38,658 nt of DNA from NCBI RefSeq assembly GCF_022614595.1, contig NZ_JAJFAU010000004.1:1-38658 (forward strand), in the 5' to 3' direction. Source of the DNA: Streptomyces sp. CNQ085 (GTDB lineage: Bacteria > Actinomycetota > Actinomycetes > Streptomycetales > Streptomycetaceae). The translations under genes and the position numbers were made by a program. This document shows, one piece after another, positions 10,752-21,479 of this stretch. The notes below the pieces were generated by a model that did not search any database, was not told where the DNA came from, and worked only from the letters and a program-made list of their open reading frames with translations. Position 1 is the stretch's first letter. Every line of letters begins with the position of its first letter.

Positions 10752-12523
10752 CCATCGACCTGGAAGCGGTAAGGGAGAAATACCGGCAGGAACGCGACAA
10801 GCGCAACGTCGGCCGCACCTACCAGTTCGCGCGCGGTGACTTCAGCCGCTACGCACAGGACCCCTACACCGAGCGGCATGAGCGCGAGCCGCTCACCGAC
10901 GAGGTGGACGTCGCGGTCGTCGGCGCCGGCATCGGCGGCCTGCTGACCGGCGCCCATCTGCGCCAGGAGACCGGCCTGGACCGCATCCGGCTGATCGACA
11001 CCGCCGGCGATGTCGGCGGGACCTGGTACTGGAACCGCTTCCCCGGCGTCCGGTGCGACGTCGAGAGCTACATTTACATGCCGCTGCTCGAAGAGCTCGG
11101 CACGGTGCCTACCGAGAAGTACGCGACCGGACCTGAGATCTTCGCGCACCTTCAGGCGATCGCCCGCAAGTACGACCTCTATCGCGACGCCCTCTTCCAG
11201 ACGTCCGTCACCGAGCTGTGCTGGGACGAGGCCGTCGGGAAGTGGCTGGTGAGTACCAACCGCGGGGATCTGATCCGGGCTCGGTACGTGGCCATGTCGA
11301 TCGGTCTGATGCACCGCCCCAAACTCCCCGGGCTACCGGGCCTGGAGACGTTCGCCGGGCACTCCTTCCATGCCAGCCGCTGGGACTTCGACTACACCGG
11401 CGGCGACAGCACCGGCGACCTGACCAAGTTGCGGGACAAGAAGGTTGGCGTCATCGGCACCGGCTCGACCACCATCCAGCTCGCCCCGCACCTCGCCGAG
11501 TGGTCCGAGGAGCTCTACCTCTTCCAGCGCACCCCGGCCACGGTCGACGTGCGCGGCAACCGGCCCACCCCGCCCGGCTGGGCGGCGAGCCTGGAACCGG
11601 GCTGGCAGCAGCGCCGTATGGAGAACTTCCACGCGCTGACCTCCGGCATCCCGCAGGACGAGGACCTGGTCCGGGACCGCTGGACCCAGACCACGGCCAA
11701 ACTGGCCGCCGCAATCCTGCCCACCGGCGACACCGGGGGCGACCCGAAGGAGCGGGCTCTGGCGGCCGAGCGGGCGGACTTCCTCAAGATGGAGGAACTG
11801 CGCGCCCGCATCGACAGCGTCGTCACCGACCCCGCGACCGCCGCTGCGTTGAAGCCGTACTACCGCGTGTACTGCAAGCGTCCCTGCTTCCACGACAGTT
11901 ATCTGCAAACCTTCAACCGGCCCAATGTGACCCTGGTGGACACCCAGGGGCAGGGCGTGGAGCGGCTCACACCGGCCGGGGTGGTCGCGAACGGCCGGGA
12001 ATACCCGGTCGACTGTCTCATCTTCGCCACCGGATTCGAGCACGAATTCTCCGTTCCGTACACCGACCGCGCCGGCTATGACCCCGTGGGCCGGGGCGGC
12101 ATAAAGCTGTCGGAGAAATGGTCACAAGGGGCCCGTACTTTCCATGGACTTCAGGTGAACGGCTTCCCCAACTGCTTCATCCTGTCCAAGGTCCAGGCTG
12201 GTCGGCACGTCAACATCGCCTACATGCTGGGTGAGCAGACCCGACACCTCGCGCACATCGTCAAGTGCGTCGAGGAGCGCGGCCATCAGGTCGTGGAGGC
12301 ATCAGAGGCGGGCGAGAAAGAATGGTGTGAGGAGATCCTGCGACTCGCCTCCAACGACCTCGACTTCCTCGAGAACTGCACGCCCGGCCTCTACAACAAC
12401 GAGGGAAAGCCCGGCGAACTGCCCGCGCTCAATTCCAGTTACGGCGGCGGCTCGGTGGAGTTCGTGAAAATTCTCAGGAGCTGGCGTGAGGCGGGCGATC
12501 TCGCCGGTCTCGAACTGCGCTGA
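10709..12523 (+). CDS. pntE: Baeyer-Villiger monooxygenase forming pentalenolactone D
   Basis: Flavin-dependent type I Baeyer-Villiger monooxygenase of 604 aa. The FAD Rossmann motif GAGIGG is at 72-77, the family fingerprint [12 protein letters not shown] at 215-226, and the NADPH Rossmann GTGSTT near 251. It inserts oxygen beside the C-11 ketone of 1-deoxy-11-oxopentalenic acid to give the delta-lactone. PntE/PenE and the S. avermitilis PtlE differ in regiochemistry (pentalenolactone D versus neopentalenolactone D); co-occurrence with pntM favours the former here. The GTG at 10709 follows GAGGAG within 3-8 bases and overlaps pntF. A longer frame back to 10580 would be entirely inside pntF and is rejected. 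Confidence 0.92.
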   Translation: MARTENDDRSDETLTIDLEAVREKYRQERDKRNVGRTYQFARGDFSRYAQDPYTERHEREPLTDEVDVAVVGAGIGGLLTGAHLRQETGLDRIRLIDTAGDVGGTWYWNRFPGVRCDVESYIYMPLLEELGTVPTEKYATGPEIFAHLQAIARKYDLYRDALFQTSVTELCWDEAVGKWLVSTNRGDLIRARYVAMSIGLMHRPKLPGLPGLETFAGHSFHASRWDFDYTGGDSTGDLTKLRDKKVGVIGTGSTTIQLAPHLAEWSEELYLFQRTPATVDVRGNRPTPPGWAASLEPGWQQRRMENFHALTSGIPQDEDLVRDRWTQTTAKLAAAILPTGDTGGDPKERALAAERADFLKMEELRARIDSVVTDPATAAALKPYYRVYCKRPCFHDSYLQTFNRPNVTLVDTQGQGVERLTPAGVVANGREYPVDCLIFATGFEHEFSVPYTDRAGYDPVGRGGIKLSEKWSQGARTFHGLQVNGFPNCFILSKVQAGRHVNIAYMLGEQTRHLAHIVKCVEERGHQVVEASEAGEKEWCEEILRLASNDLDFLENCTPGLYNNEGKPGELPALNSSYGGGSVEFVKILRSWREAGDLAGLELR

Positions 12524-12554
12524 CCGCTCCCCTCCGCGAAAGGCGTCAATACCC

Positions 12555-13454
12555 ATGGACATAAAACCGATACCCGGCGCCGCTCTCGGCGCCGTCGTGC
12601 ACGGCGCCCAGGTCACCGGAGACATGGACAAGACTCAGTTCGAGGAAATCTGGACGGCGCTCGACGCGCATCTCGTCCTCGTCTTCCGCGGCCACGAGAC
12701 CCCCTCCTATGAGGAGTTCCTGGCCTTTGGCCGCCGCTTCGGATACATCCCGAAGACCGGTCTGACCAGCGGCACCCACCCCGAGCACAACGAGATCCTG
12801 ATTGTCTCCAACCTGGTGGAGAACGGCCGCAAGATCGGCGTCGGCGACGCCGAGTGGATGGGCTGGCACACCGACTACTCCTTCCGCCCCCGCGTCTCCC
12901 AGGTCGGTTTCCTGGAGGCCGTGGAAGTGCCGCTTTCCGGCGGCGGAGAGACCCTCTTCACCGACATGTACGCGCTGTACGAGTCGCTGTCGCCCGAGGA
13001 GCGCAGGCTTCTGCACTCCTACCGGGTCCGTCACGCGCTGCGCACCGGGTACGAGGAGACCATCGAGGAGGAGCTCCAGGGCGAGGTGTCCCTCGGCGAG
13101 GGCACCGAGCCGATCCAGCCCGAGGACGGCACCTCCACCATCCACCCGCTGATCGCCCGCAATCCGCGCACCGGCCGGCAGTCGGTCTACGTCAGCACCC
13201 TGAACACGAAGCGGATCGTGGATCTCGCCCCCGACGAGAGCCGCAAGCTGCTCGACGAACTGCTGTCGCACGCGGGCAAGCCCCGGCACACCTACGCACA
13301 CCCCTGGCAGCCCGGGGACATCGTCATGTGGGACCAACTCGGCACCGTCCACGCCAAGCAGGCCTTCGATCCGGCCGAGAGGCGCATCATGCGGCAGGTC
13401 GTCAGCATCTTCGACGACCCGACCGAGCCCTGGCGCGCGGAGGTCACCGCATGA
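12555..13454 (+). CDS. pntD: Fe(II)/2-oxoglutarate dioxygenase, pentalenolactone D to E and F
   Basis: TauD/TfdA-type dioxygenase of 299 aa. The iron ligands are His105 and Asp107 (WHTDYSF) and His266 (LGTVHAKQ); a 2-oxoglutarate arginine follows at 277 or 280. From the characterised family members PenD and PntD, it first desaturates pentalenolactone D to E and then epoxidises E to F, so one enzyme performs two steps. The ATG at 12555 fits the domain start; a frame extending to 12486 would overlap pntE. The stop overlaps the pntB start as ATGA. Confidence 0.92.
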   Translation: MDIKPIPGAALGAVVHGAQVTGDMDKTQFEEIWTALDAHLVLVFRGHETPSYEEFLAFGRRFGYIPKTGLTSGTHPEHNEILIVSNLVENGRKIGVGDAEWMGWHTDYSFRPRVSQVGFLEAVEVPLSGGGETLFTDMYALYESLSPEERRLLHSYRVRHALRTGYEETIEEELQGEVSLGEGTEPIQPEDGTSTIHPLIARNPRTGRQSVYVSTLNTKRIVDLAPDESRKLLDELLSHAGKPRHTYAHPWQPGDIVMWDQLGTVHAKQAFDPAERRIMRQVVSIFDDPTEPWRAEVTA

Positions 13455-14464
13455 GCACCGCTCCCGCCTGCCTGAGCCACAGCCGGGTCGCGATCACTCC
13501 GGCGCTGCGTGCCGCCGTGGACCGGCTCGATCGCCGCTCACGTCACCAGGCGGCCTACCACTTCGGCTGGATCACCGCCGGAGGAGCGCCCACCAGCGCC
13601 GACGCGGGCAAGGCCGTACGGCCTGCGCTGGCACTGCTGTCGGCCGAGGCGGTCGGCGCATCGCCGGAGGTCGCCCTGCCCGGCGCCGTCGCTGTGGAGC
13701 TCGTGCACAACTTCTCCCTGATCCACGACGATCTGATGGACGAGGACGAGGAGCGCCGTCACCGGCGCACGGTGTGGAAGCTGTGGGGTACCTCCAGCGC
13801 GATCCTGACCGGTGACGCGTTGCTGGCGCTCGCCCAGGAGACGCTGCTGGATTCCGGGCTGCCGACGGCGGCGCCCGCGGCCCGGCTGCTGGCCCGCACC
13901 ACCCGGCATCTGATCCGCGGCCAGGTCCTGGACCTGGCCTTCGAACAGCACTCGCACGTCACGGTCGAGGACTGCGTCGACATGGCCGCTGGCAAGACCG
14001 GCGCGCTGCTGTCGGCGAGCGCCGCGATCGGCGCCGTCCTCGCCGGGGCACCGGAGGCGACGGTGGACGCGCTGGCGCTCTACGGCGACCAGGTGGGCCT
14101 GGCCTTCCAGCTTGTCGACGACGTTCTCGGCATCTGGGGTGATCCGGCCGTCACCGGTAAGCCGGTCCACTCCGATCTGCGTTCCCGAAAGAAGTCCCTG
14201 CCGGTCAGTCACGCACTCAACCAGGACAGTCCGCTCAGCGTGGAGCTGGCCACCTGGCTCACCACCCCCGGCGAGCCCGGCGAGGAGGAACTGCGGCGCG
14301 TGGCCGACCTGATCGCGGGTGCCGGCGGCCGGGACTGGGCGCTGGCCGAGGCCACCCGGCGGATGGCGCTGGCCGAGGATGCTCTGCACGGCGTCGAGTT
14401 GGAATCCGGTGCGCGGGACGAACTCCTCGCGCTTGGACGGTTCGTCGTCGACCGCGAGGTCTGA
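13451..14464 (+). CDS. pntB: Polyprenyl diphosphate synthase, probable farnesyl diphosphate synthase
   Basis: Trans-isoprenyl diphosphate synthase of 337 aa. The first aspartate motif DDLMDED is at 93-99, and the second is DDVLGIWGD. It condenses IPP with DMAPP to give farnesyl diphosphate, the substrate of the adjacent cyclase. The chain-length pocket before the first motif reads [11 protein letters not shown] did not find a bulky residue pair that would settle C15 versus C20 by itself, so farnesyl is assigned from the neighbouring sesquiterpene synthase and the equivalent ptlB. The start overlaps the pntD stop as ATGA. A 139-base gap separates it from pntA. Confidence 0.88.
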   Translation: MSTAPACLSHSRVAITPALRAAVDRLDRRSRHQAAYHFGWITAGGAPTSADAGKAVRPALALLSAEAVGASPEVALPGAVAVELVHNFSLIHDDLMDEDEERRHRRTVWKLWGTSSAILTGDALLALAQETLLDSGLPTAAPAARLLARTTRHLIRGQVLDLAFEQHSHVTVEDCVDMAAGKTGALLSASAAIGAVLAGAPEATVDALALYGDQVGLAFQLVDDVLGIWGDPAVTGKPVHSDLRSRKKSLPVSHALNQDSPLSVELATWLTTPGEPGEEELRRVADLIAGAGGRDWALAEATRRMALAEDALHGVELESGARDELLALGRFVVDREV

Positions 14465-14603
14465 GACCGGGTCGGCCCCCGTCCCCGTATGTCCCTTTCC
14501 GGCCTCTGACCCTCCGATCAGCGCAGCATCCCCGCCAGAGCACCGCCATGACCGCTGCCCCCCTCGTCCTACTCCCCCGTAATCCACTCCCAAGGACTCC
14601 CCC

Positions 14604-15617
14604 ATGCCCCAGGATGTCGACTTCCACATACCCCTGCCGGGTCGGCAGAGCCCGGATCACGCCCGCGCCGACGCCAAGCAGCTCGTCTGGCCGCGCTCGC
14701 TCGGGCTGATCAAGTCCGAGGCGGCGGCCGAGCGCCATCTGCGCGGCGGCTACGCCGACCTGGCCTCCCGCTTTTACCCCCACGCCATCGGCGCCGACCT
14801 GGACCTGGGCGTCGACCTGATGTCGTGGTTCTTCCTCTTCGACGACCTCTTCGACGGGCCGCGCGGAGAGAACCCGGAGGAGACCAAACAGCTCACCGAC
14901 GCGGTTGCGGCGGCGCTGGACGGCCCCCTCCCCGACAACGCGCCCCCCATCGCCCACGGCTTCGCCGACATCTGGCGGCGCACCTGCGAGGGCATGACAC
15001 CCGCCTGGTGCGCGCGCAGCGCCCGGCACTGGCGCAGCTACTTCGACGGCTACGTCGACGAGGCGGAGAGCCGCTTCTGGGACACGCCGTACAACTCCGC
15101 CGCCCAGTACCTGGCCGTGCGCCGGCAGACCATCGGGGTGCAGCCGACGGTCGACCTCGCCGAGCGTACGGGCCGCTTCGAGGTGCCGCACCGGGTCTTC
15201 GACAGTGCCGTGCTCTCCGCGATGCTCCAGATCGCCGTCGATGTCAATCTGCTGCTCAACGACATCGCCTCACTGGAGAAGGAAGAGGCCCGCGGGGAGC
15301 AGAACAACATGGTCATGATCCTGCGCCGGGAGCACGGCTGGTCCAAGGGCCGCAGTGTCGCCCACATCCAGAGCGAGGTCCGTGTCCGCCTGGAGCAGTA
15401 CCTCCTGCTGGAGTCCTGCCTGCCGCAGGTCGGCGACATCTACCGGCTCGACGAGGCCGAGCGCGAGGCCCTGGAGCGCTACCGCGACGACGCCGTGCGC
15501 ACTGTGATCCGCGGTTCCTACGACTGGCACCGCTCCTCCGGCCGCTACGACGCCGAGTTCGCGCTCGCCGCTGGGGCCCGGGGCTACCTGGAAGAACTCG
15601 GCAGCACCGCCCGCTAG
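14604..15617 (+). CDS. pntA: Pentalenene synthase
   Basis: Class I sesquiterpene cyclase of 337 aa, the same length as the S. exfoliatus enzyme and very close to it as I remember that sequence. The magnesium site DDLFD is at 80-84, preceded by Phe76-Phe77. The NSE motif is NDIASLEKE with Asn219, Ser223 and Glu227. Arg173, Trp308 and His309 are in the numbered positions known from that enzyme. It ionises farnesyl diphosphate and cyclises it through humulyl and protoilludyl-type cations to pentalenene. The N-terminus MPQDVDFHIPLPGRQSPDH confirms the ATG at 14604. Confidence 0.96.
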   Translation: MPQDVDFHIPLPGRQSPDHARADAKQLVWPRSLGLIKSEAAAERHLRGGYADLASRFYPHAIGADLDLGVDLMSWFFLFDDLFDGPRGENPEETKQLTDAVAAALDGPLPDNAPPIAHGFADIWRRTCEGMTPAWCARSARHWRSYFDGYVDEAESRFWDTPYNSAAQYLAVRRQTIGVQPTVDLAERTGRFEVPHRVFDSAVLSAMLQIAVDVNLLLNDIASLEKEEARGEQNNMVMILRREHGWSKGRSVAHIQSEVRVRLEQYLLLESCLPQVGDIYRLDEAEREALERYRDDAVRTVIRGSYDWHRSSGRYDAEFALAAGARGYLEELGSTAR

Positions 15618-15697
15618 CGCCCGTTAGTACCCCACGCCCGGCCGTTGCGGCGGCACAGCTGTCAAAAGATCAGCTATGAGGGGAAGTTGAGAATCGA

Positions 15698-17092
15698 ATG
15701 ACCGAGCAGACCACCTTCTCGGCGGGAGCAGCGCCCGGGGCGCTCCCCGTCGTTGGACACGCCCTCCAGATGATGCGTCACCCCGTGGACTTCATGACCT
15801 CGCTGTCGGCTCACGGCGACCTGGTCGAGATCAAGATCGGTCCTACCGCGGCCTACGTCCCGACCCACCCCGAACTGCTGCGGCGGGTCCTGACCAACGA
15901 CCGCGTCTTCGACAAGGGCGGCGTCTTCTACGACCGTGCCCGAGACATCGCTGGCAACGGCCTGGTCACCTGCCCGTTCGCCGACCACCGCCGCCAGCGC
16001 CGACTGATGCAGTCGGCGTTCACCCGCGGCCAGCTCAAGCGGTACGCCGAGGCCATGCACGCCGAGATCGAGGACACGGCATCGCGCTGGCAGGACGGCG
16101 CGGTCGTCGACGCCTTCCAGGAGATGTACGGCATGGCCCTGCGCACGGTCGGCCGCACCCTGTACTCCACACCCGTCAGCCCCGAGCTGACAGCCAAAGT
16201 GGAACGTTCCTTCGACGTCGTGCTCAACGGCCTGTTCCGGCAGATGTTCCTGCCCGCCTCGATCCGCCGGCTGCCCCTGCCGTCCCAGCGCCGCTACAAG
16301 CGCAACCTGGACTTCCTGCACGAGACCACCCAGCAGCTCATCGACGACTACCGCAGCTCTGACACCGAGCGCGACGACCTGCTCGCCGCCCTGATCGCCT
16401 CCCGCGACGAGGGCGGCGGCCGACTCGGCGACAAGGAGATCCACGACCAGGTCATCACCGTCATGGCGGCCGGCACCGAGACCGTCGCCGGCACTCTCAC
16501 CTGGGTCTTCTACCTCCTCTCCCAGCACCCAGAGATCGAGGCCGGGCTCTACGACGAGATCGACACCGTTCTGGACGGCCGCGCCCCGCAGTGGGAGGAC
16601 CTGCCGAACCTCTCCCTGACCGACCGGATCATCTCCGAGGCGCTGCGACTGCACCCGCCGGCCTGGCTGTTCACCCGCCTCACCGCCTCCCCGACCGAAC
16701 TCGCCGGCCGTGAGCTGCCTGCCGGCTCCACCGTCGTCTTCAGCCCCGCCGCGGTCGCCCAGTACGAGGACGCCTTCGACAACCCCGAGAACTTCGACCC
16801 CGACCGCTGGCTCCCGGACCGTATCGCGCCGGCCTCCCGCCACGCCTACGTGCCGTTCGGCACCGGTGCCCGCAAGTGCATCGGCGACCTCTACGCGCGC
16901 ACCGAGGCCACGCTGGGACTCGCCACCATCCTCGGCCGCTGGCGGGTCACCTGCGAACCGGACATGGACGTCCGCCCGGTACCGCTGGCCACCGTCTACC
17001 ACCCGCGCCGGCTGCGGCTGCGGCTGGACGCGCGCAATCCACGCCGGACGACCTCCGCCGTCCCCGTACCTGTCGGGGGTGACGCGACATGA
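15698..17092 (+). CDS. pntI: Cytochrome P450, pentalenene C-13 oxidase (CYP183A type)
   Basis: P450 of 464 aa. The I-helix is AGTETVAG, the K-helix ExxR is EALR, and the heme loop is FGTGARKCIG. It matches the position and type of PtlI (CYP183A1), which oxidises the C-13 methyl of pentalenene through alcohol and aldehyde to 1-deoxypentalenic acid, the first step after cyclisation. The protein begins with PGALPVVGHALQM, the usual proline-rich hinge, without a membrane anchor. No ferredoxin or reductase gene is beside it, so electrons must come from elsewhere. The stop overlaps the start of ispH as ATGA. Confidence 0.91.
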   Translation: MTEQTTFSAGAAPGALPVVGHALQMMRHPVDFMTSLSAHGDLVEIKIGPTAAYVPTHPELLRRVLTNDRVFDKGGVFYDRARDIAGNGLVTCPFADHRRQRRLMQSAFTRGQLKRYAEAMHAEIEDTASRWQDGAVVDAFQEMYGMALRTVGRTLYSTPVSPELTAKVERSFDVVLNGLFRQMFLPASIRRLPLPSQRRYKRNLDFLHETTQQLIDDYRSSDTERDDLLAALIASRDEGGGRLGDKEIHDQVITVMAAGTETVAGTLTWVFYLLSQHPEIEAGLYDEIDTVLDGRAPQWEDLPNLSLTDRIISEALRLHPPAWLFTRLTASPTELAGRELPAGSTVVFSPAAVAQYEDAFDNPENFDPDRWLPDRIAPASRHAYVPFGTGARKCIGDLYARTEATLGLATILGRWRVTCEPDMDVRPVPLATVYHPRRLRLRLDARNPRRTTSAVPVPVGGDAT

Positions 17093-18087
17093 GTGAAGGG
17101 AACGTCGTCCTGGCCCAGCCGCGCGGCTTCTGCGCGGGCGTACGACGCGCCATCGGCATCGTCGAGCGGGCGCTGGACCTGCACGGGGCGCCGGTGTACG
17201 TGCGCAAGGAGATCGTGCACAACCACTACATCGTCTCGGAACTGCAACAGCGCGGCGCGGTCTTCGTCGACAGCGAGGAGGAGGTCCCGCAGGGCGCGGT
17301 CTGTGTCTTCTCCGCGCACGGCGTCTCCCCCGAAGTGCGCTCCGCCGCCGCAGGCCGACAGCTCGAAGTCATCGACGCCACCTGCCCGCTGGTCTCCAAG
17401 GTCCACCAGGAAGCGGTGCGCTTCGCCCGCGAGGGCCGCACCATCCTCCTCGTCGGGCACGAGGGCCACGAGGAGGTCGAGGGCGTCCTCGGCGAGGCCC
17501 CCGACCGGATCGTCGTCATCGAGACCGAGGACGACGTACAGCGCCTCGGCCTGCCCGACGACACCCCGGTCGCCGTCCTCACCCAGACCACTCTCTCGTT
17601 CGACGAGACCGAGCGTGTCGTCGAGGTCCTGCGCGCCCGCTTCACCGACCTGATCACCCCCGGTGACGACATCTGCTATGCCAGCCAGAACCGGCAGAAC
17701 GCGGTCAAGGCCCTCGCACATGACAACGACCTGGTCCTGATCGTCGGCTCGCGCAACTCCAGCAACTCGCTGCGCATGGTCGAGGTGGCCCGCGACCACG
17801 GCGCTGTCGCCCATCTGGTGCCCGATGAGCAGCATCTCGAAGCGGCCTGGCTGGAGGGCGTGTCGTCGGTCGGGATCAGTGCCGGGGCCAGTGCCCCGGA
17901 GATCCTCGTCGACGGGCTCGTCGCCCGGCTCGCCGAACTCGGCTTCGACCAGGTCGAGCTTCAGCTGGGAGTCGCAGAGGACATCGTGTTCTCCATGCCC
18001 GGCCGGCTGGCCGACCCGGTCACCGGCCGGGTGCCGCAGACACCACTGGCCGGTGAGGTCACGCTCGCACCCGGTGGGGTGCGATGA
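17089..18087 (+). CDS. ispH: 4-hydroxy-3-methylbut-2-enyl diphosphate reductase
   Basis: IspH (LytB) of 332 aa. The three iron-sulfur cysteines are Cys15 (RGFCAGV), Cys99 (DATCPLV) and Cys196 ([11 protein letters not shown]), and the substrate-binding HEGHEEVEG is present near 124. It makes IPP and DMAPP from HMBPP, the last MEP step. The gene overlaps pntI by ATGA and so is translated as part of the pentalenolactone operon. This is probably an additional copy to a chromosomal ispH, which cannot be seen here. The role is to raise C5 supply for PntB. Confidence 0.95.
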   Translation: MSEGNVVLAQPRGFCAGVRRAIGIVERALDLHGAPVYVRKEIVHNHYIVSELQQRGAVFVDSEEEVPQGAVCVFSAHGVSPEVRSAAAGRQLEVIDATCPLVSKVHQEAVRFAREGRTILLVGHEGHEEVEGVLGEAPDRIVVIETEDDVQRLGLPDDTPVAVLTQTTLSFDETERVVEVLRARFTDLITPGDDICYASQNRQNAVKALAHDNDLVLIVGSRNSSNSLRMVEVARDHGAVAHLVPDEQHLEAAWLEGVSSVGISAGASAPEILVDGLVARLAELGFDQVELQLGVAEDIVFSMPGRLADPVTGRVPQTPLAGEVTLAPGGVR

Positions 18088-18116
18088 ATCCACCACGGGA
18101 GAAAGAGGGGTGCGCC

Positions 18117-19904
18117 ATGCCACGCCTGGAGGACATCCGGGGGCCTGAGGACCTGCGCGCCCTGTCCCCGCACGCGGCCCGCGAACTGGCGCCGCAGATC
18201 CGGCGGCTGTTGGTGGACACTTGCACCACCAACGGGGGCCACCTCGGCCCCAACCTCGGGGTCGTCGAACTGTCCATCGCCTTGCACCGCGTGTTCAACT
18301 CCCCCCGCGACAAGATCCTTTGGGATACTGGCCACCAGGCCTACGTCCACAAGATCCTCACTGGCCGCACCGAAGCCCTCGCCACGCTCCGCCGCACCGG
18401 CGGCATGTCGGGCTACCCCTGCCGCGCCGAGTCCGAGCACGACGTCATCGAGAACTCGCACGCCTCGACCTCCCTGTCCTGGGCGGACGGCCTCGCCCGC
18501 GCCAACGCCCTGCTCGGGCGCAACGACCGCGCCGTGGTCGCCGTGGTCGGCGACGGCGCGCTCACCGGGGGCATGGCCTGGGAAGCCCTCAACAACATCG
18601 CGGCGGCCCCCGAACGCCCCGTCGTCGTGGTCATCAACGACAACGGCCGCTCCTACGCCCCCACCGCCGGCGCCGTCGCCGGACACCTCGCCGACCTGCG
18701 CGCGGGCAACGCCCCGGGGGCCCTGTTCGAGAATCTGGGGCTCGTCTACGTCGGCCCGGTGGACGGCCATGACATCGAGGCCGTGGAGACGGCGCTGCGC
18801 GAGGCCGTCGCCCTGCGGGCTCCCGTGGTGGTGCACTGCGTCACCGAGAAGGGCCGCGGTCACCTCCCCGCCGAGCAGGATGAAACGGACCGCTTCCACG
18901 CCGTCCGCGCCGCCTCCGTCCGGAAACCGGGGGGCGCGCCCAGCTGGACGTCCGTGTTCGGCAACGAGCTGGCCGACCTCGCCGCCGACCGGCCGGACGT
19001 GGTCGCCATCACCGCGGCCATGCTCGACCCGACCGGGCTCAGCGAGTTCGCCCGCCGTCACCCCGAGCGCGTCATCGACGTGGGCATCGCCGAACAGCAC
19101 GCCGTGACCGCCGCCGCGGGGCTGGCCCTCGGCGGGGTGCACCCGGTCGTCGCGCTGTACTCCACCTTCCTCAACCGGGCCTTCGACCAGCTCCTGATGG
19201 ACGTGGCCCTGCACCGCACCCCGGTGACCTTCGTCCTGGACCGTGCCGGCGTGACCGGCGACGACGGCCCCTCGCACAACGGTATGTGGGACCTGTCGCT
19301 GCTGAACCTGGTGCCCGGCCTGCGGCTGGCCGCCCCACGCGACGCCGCCACCCTGCGCCGCGCCCTGCGGGAGGCCGTGGCCTGCGACGACGGGCCCACC
19401 GCCCTGCGTTTCCCCAAGGGGGCCATTGGTGACTGCATTCCGGCCGTCGACACCTTCGCCGGGATCGATATCCTACGCAGGGGCGAGCAGCCGGATGTCC
19501 TCCTGGTCTCCATCGGCGCCATGGCCGCCACCTGCCTGGACGTCGCCGAACGGCTGGCCGAGCGGGGCATCGGCGTCACCGTCGTGGACCCCCGCTGGGT
19601 CAAGCCGATCGCACCCAAACTCGTCGCGCTCGCCCTCGACCACCAGTCGGTCGCCACGGTCGAGGACAGTGGCCGGGTCGGCGGCGTCGGGGAACGCGTC
19701 GCCCAGACGCTGAGCGACGCCAAGTCAGGCCTGCCGGTGCACGTCTTCGGTATGCCGCAGCGCTTCCTCGACCACGGCTCACGAGCCGATGTCCTGGAGA
19801 CCGGCGGCCTCACCCCCCGCCATCTCACCCACGCACTGCTGGAGGCCCTGCCCTCCGAACGGCAGGCCCGGCAGGGAGCCACCACCGCCCTCGCCGTCGG
19901 CTGA
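18117..19904 (+). CDS. dxs: 1-deoxy-D-xylulose-5-phosphate synthase
   Basis: DXS of 595 aa, somewhat shorter than the usual 620-640. The thiamine diphosphate motif [16 protein letters not shown] is intact, with the catalytic His region [10 protein letters not shown] near the N-terminus and the transketolase pyrimidine-binding part containing [11 protein letters not shown] and [15 protein letters not shown]. It condenses pyruvate with glyceraldehyde 3-phosphate in the flux-controlling first MEP step. The ATG at 18117 follows GAAAGAGGGG at the right distance; an upstream ATG at 18084 overlaps the ispH stop as ATGA and would add 11 residues. Its substrate is the same triose as Gap1 uses. Confidence 0.95.
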   Translation: MPRLEDIRGPEDLRALSPHAARELAPQIRRLLVDTCTTNGGHLGPNLGVVELSIALHRVFNSPRDKILWDTGHQAYVHKILTGRTEALATLRRTGGMSGYPCRAESEHDVIENSHASTSLSWADGLARANALLGRNDRAVVAVVGDGALTGGMAWEALNNIAAAPERPVVVVINDNGRSYAPTAGAVAGHLADLRAGNAPGALFENLGLVYVGPVDGHDIEAVETALREAVALRAPVVVHCVTEKGRGHLPAEQDETDRFHAVRAASVRKPGGAPSWTSVFGNELADLAADRPDVVAITAAMLDPTGLSEFARRHPERVIDVGIAEQHAVTAAAGLALGGVHPVVALYSTFLNRAFDQLLMDVALHRTPVTFVLDRAGVTGDDGPSHNGMWDLSLLNLVPGLRLAAPRDAATLRRALREAVACDDGPTALRFPKGAIGDCIPAVDTFAGIDILRRGEQPDVLLVSIGAMAATCLDVAERLAERGIGVTVVDPRWVKPIAPKLVALALDHQSVATVEDSGRVGGVGERVAQTLSDAKSGLPVHVFGMPQRFLDHGSRADVLETGGLTPRHLTHALLEALPSERQARQGATTALAVG

Positions 19905-20101
19905 CTCCGGGCACCCTGACGGGCGGTCGGCGCCCACCCGCACGGAGCAACCCCGCCGACCGCCCGTGGCCCAGCTGCCGACGAGCTTCGCCTGCTCCCA
20001 CCACCGTGCCCCTCTCCAGCACTTCCACAGCCCTCAACAGCACACAGTCATCAGCCATAACCCGGTCCGCCCGGACCGGCCGACCATCTTGGGGAACTGT
20101 C

Positions 20102-21271
20102 ATGTCTGTCGCTCTCGGAGTGCCGACGGTGCCGCCGAGGCTGGCCCGACGACGTACCAGCCGTCAGATCCACGTAGGGACCGTACCCGTGGGCGGCGAC
20201 GCTCCGGTCTCGGTCCAGTCCATGACGACGACCCGCACGTCCGACATCGGCGCGACCCTCCAGCAGATCGCCGAACTCACCGCGTCCGGCTGCCAGATCG
20301 TCCGCGTCGCCTGCCCCACCCAGGATGACGCCGACGCCCTGTCGACGATCGCGCGCAAGTCGCAGATCCCGGTGATCGCGGACATCCACTTCCAGCCGAA
20401 GTACGTGTTCGCCGCCATCGAGGCCGGCTGCGCGGCCGTGCGCGTCAACCCGGGCAACATCAAGCAGTTCGACGACAAGGTCCGCGAGATCGCGCGGGCC
20501 GCCAAGGACCACGGCACTCCGGTCCGTATCGGGGTCAACGCGGGCTCGCTCGACCGCCGGCTGCTGAAGAAGTACGGCAAGGCCACCCCGGAGGCGCTGG
20601 TCGAGAGCGCGCTGTGGGAGGCGTCGCTGTTCGAGGAGCACGACTTCCGGGACATCAAGATCTCTGTCAAGCACAGCGACCCCGTCGTCATGGTCGAGGC
20701 GTACAAGCAACTCGCGGCGCAGTGCGACTACCCACTGCACCTCGGCGTGACGGAGGCGGGTCCCGCCTTCCAGGGCACCGTCAAGTCGGCTGTCGCGTTC
20801 GGCGCGCTGCTGTCCCGGGGCATCGGCGACACCATCCGTGTCTCCTTGAGCGCGCCGCCCGCCGAGGAGGTCAAGGTCGGCCTCCAGATCCTTCAGGCCC
20901 TGAACCTCAGGCAACGCGGCCTGGAGATCGTGTCCTGCCCGTCCTGCGGGCGTGCCCAGGTCGATGTCTACAAGCTGGCCGAAGAGGTCACGGCCGGGCT
21001 GAAGGGCATGGACATTCCGCTGCGCGTGGCCGTCATGGGGTGTGTGGTGAACGGCCCCGGGGAGGCCAGGGAGGCGGACCTCGGCGTCGCCTCCGGCAAC
21101 GGCAAGGGGCAGATCTTCGTCAAGGGCGAGGTCGTCAGGACCGTACCCGAGTCGAAGATCGTCGAGACGCTCATCGAGGAGGCGTTCAAGCTGGCCGAGC
21201 TGATGCGGCAGGACGATGACGACGATTCTCCCGAGGCCGCACTCTCCGCCGGGCAGGAGAACGCCAAGTGA
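20102..21271 (+). CDS. ispG: 4-hydroxy-3-methylbut-2-en-1-yl diphosphate synthase
   Basis: IspG (GcpE) of 389 aa. The TIM-barrel start is [15 protein letters not shown], and the iron-sulfur cysteines are in CPSCGR and GCVVNGPGE. It converts MEcPP to HMBPP, the step before IspH. The ATG at 20102 follows GGGGAAC; the frame extends upstream to 20006 but without homology. A 197-base gap separates it from dxs, longer than others in the operon, so it may have extra control. It is the last collinear gene of the locus and converges on parB. Confidence 0.95.
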   Translation: MSVALGVPTVPPRLARRRTSRQIHVGTVPVGGDAPVSVQSMTTTRTSDIGATLQQIAELTASGCQIVRVACPTQDDADALSTIARKSQIPVIADIHFQPKYVFAAIEAGCAAVRVNPGNIKQFDDKVREIARAAKDHGTPVRIGVNAGSLDRRLLKKYGKATPEALVESALWEASLFEEHDFRDIKISVKHSDPVVMVEAYKQLAAQCDYPLHLGVTEAGPAFQGTVKSAVAFGALLSRGIGDTIRVSLSAPPAEEVKVGLQILQALNLRQRGLEIVSCPSCGRAQVDVYKLAEEVTAGLKGMDIPLRVAVMGCVVNGPGEAREADLGVASGNGKGQIFVKGEVVRTVPESKIVETLIEEAFKLAELMRQDDDDDSPEAALSAGQENAK

Positions 21272-21441
21272 GCACTACATTACCTGTCCGGAAAACGCGA
21301 AGCCCCTCGTCAGGTCGTGTGGAGACCTCATCTGCGCAGCCTGGCTGACCTCAGCGCCTTTCTGGCATAAGACCGCCGTAGCCGGTGCGACCCCATGCAC
21401 TCCTGCCCCACGGCGACAAAGCAGTGAACCCGGGACAGGAC

Positions 21442-21470
21442 CACGGCGCAGCCCGGGGCCATAGGCCGTG
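21442..21470. terminator. Weak hairpin between convergent ispG and parB
   Basis: CACGGC at 21442-21447 pairs with GCCGTG at 21465-21470 across a 17-base loop. It lies in the 208-base gap between the ispG stop and the parB stop, where a bidirectional terminator would be expected. The stem is short and no T-run follows, so support is limited. I see nothing else in this gap. Confidence 0.25.
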
Positions 21471-21479
21471 ATGGTCGGA

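Noticed and set aside
15674..17002. 442-codon minus-strand frame opposite pntI
   Set aside because: Shadow of a high-GC gene; its composition is Gly/Val/Asp repeats and the plus strand encodes an intact P450.
17961..19277. Long minus-strand frame opposite dxs
   Set aside because: Shadow frame; the plus strand has complete DXS motifs.
21272..21479. tRNA-like or small RNA gene between ispG and parB
   Set aside because: No tRNA fold or conserved arm found; only a weak hairpin is visible.
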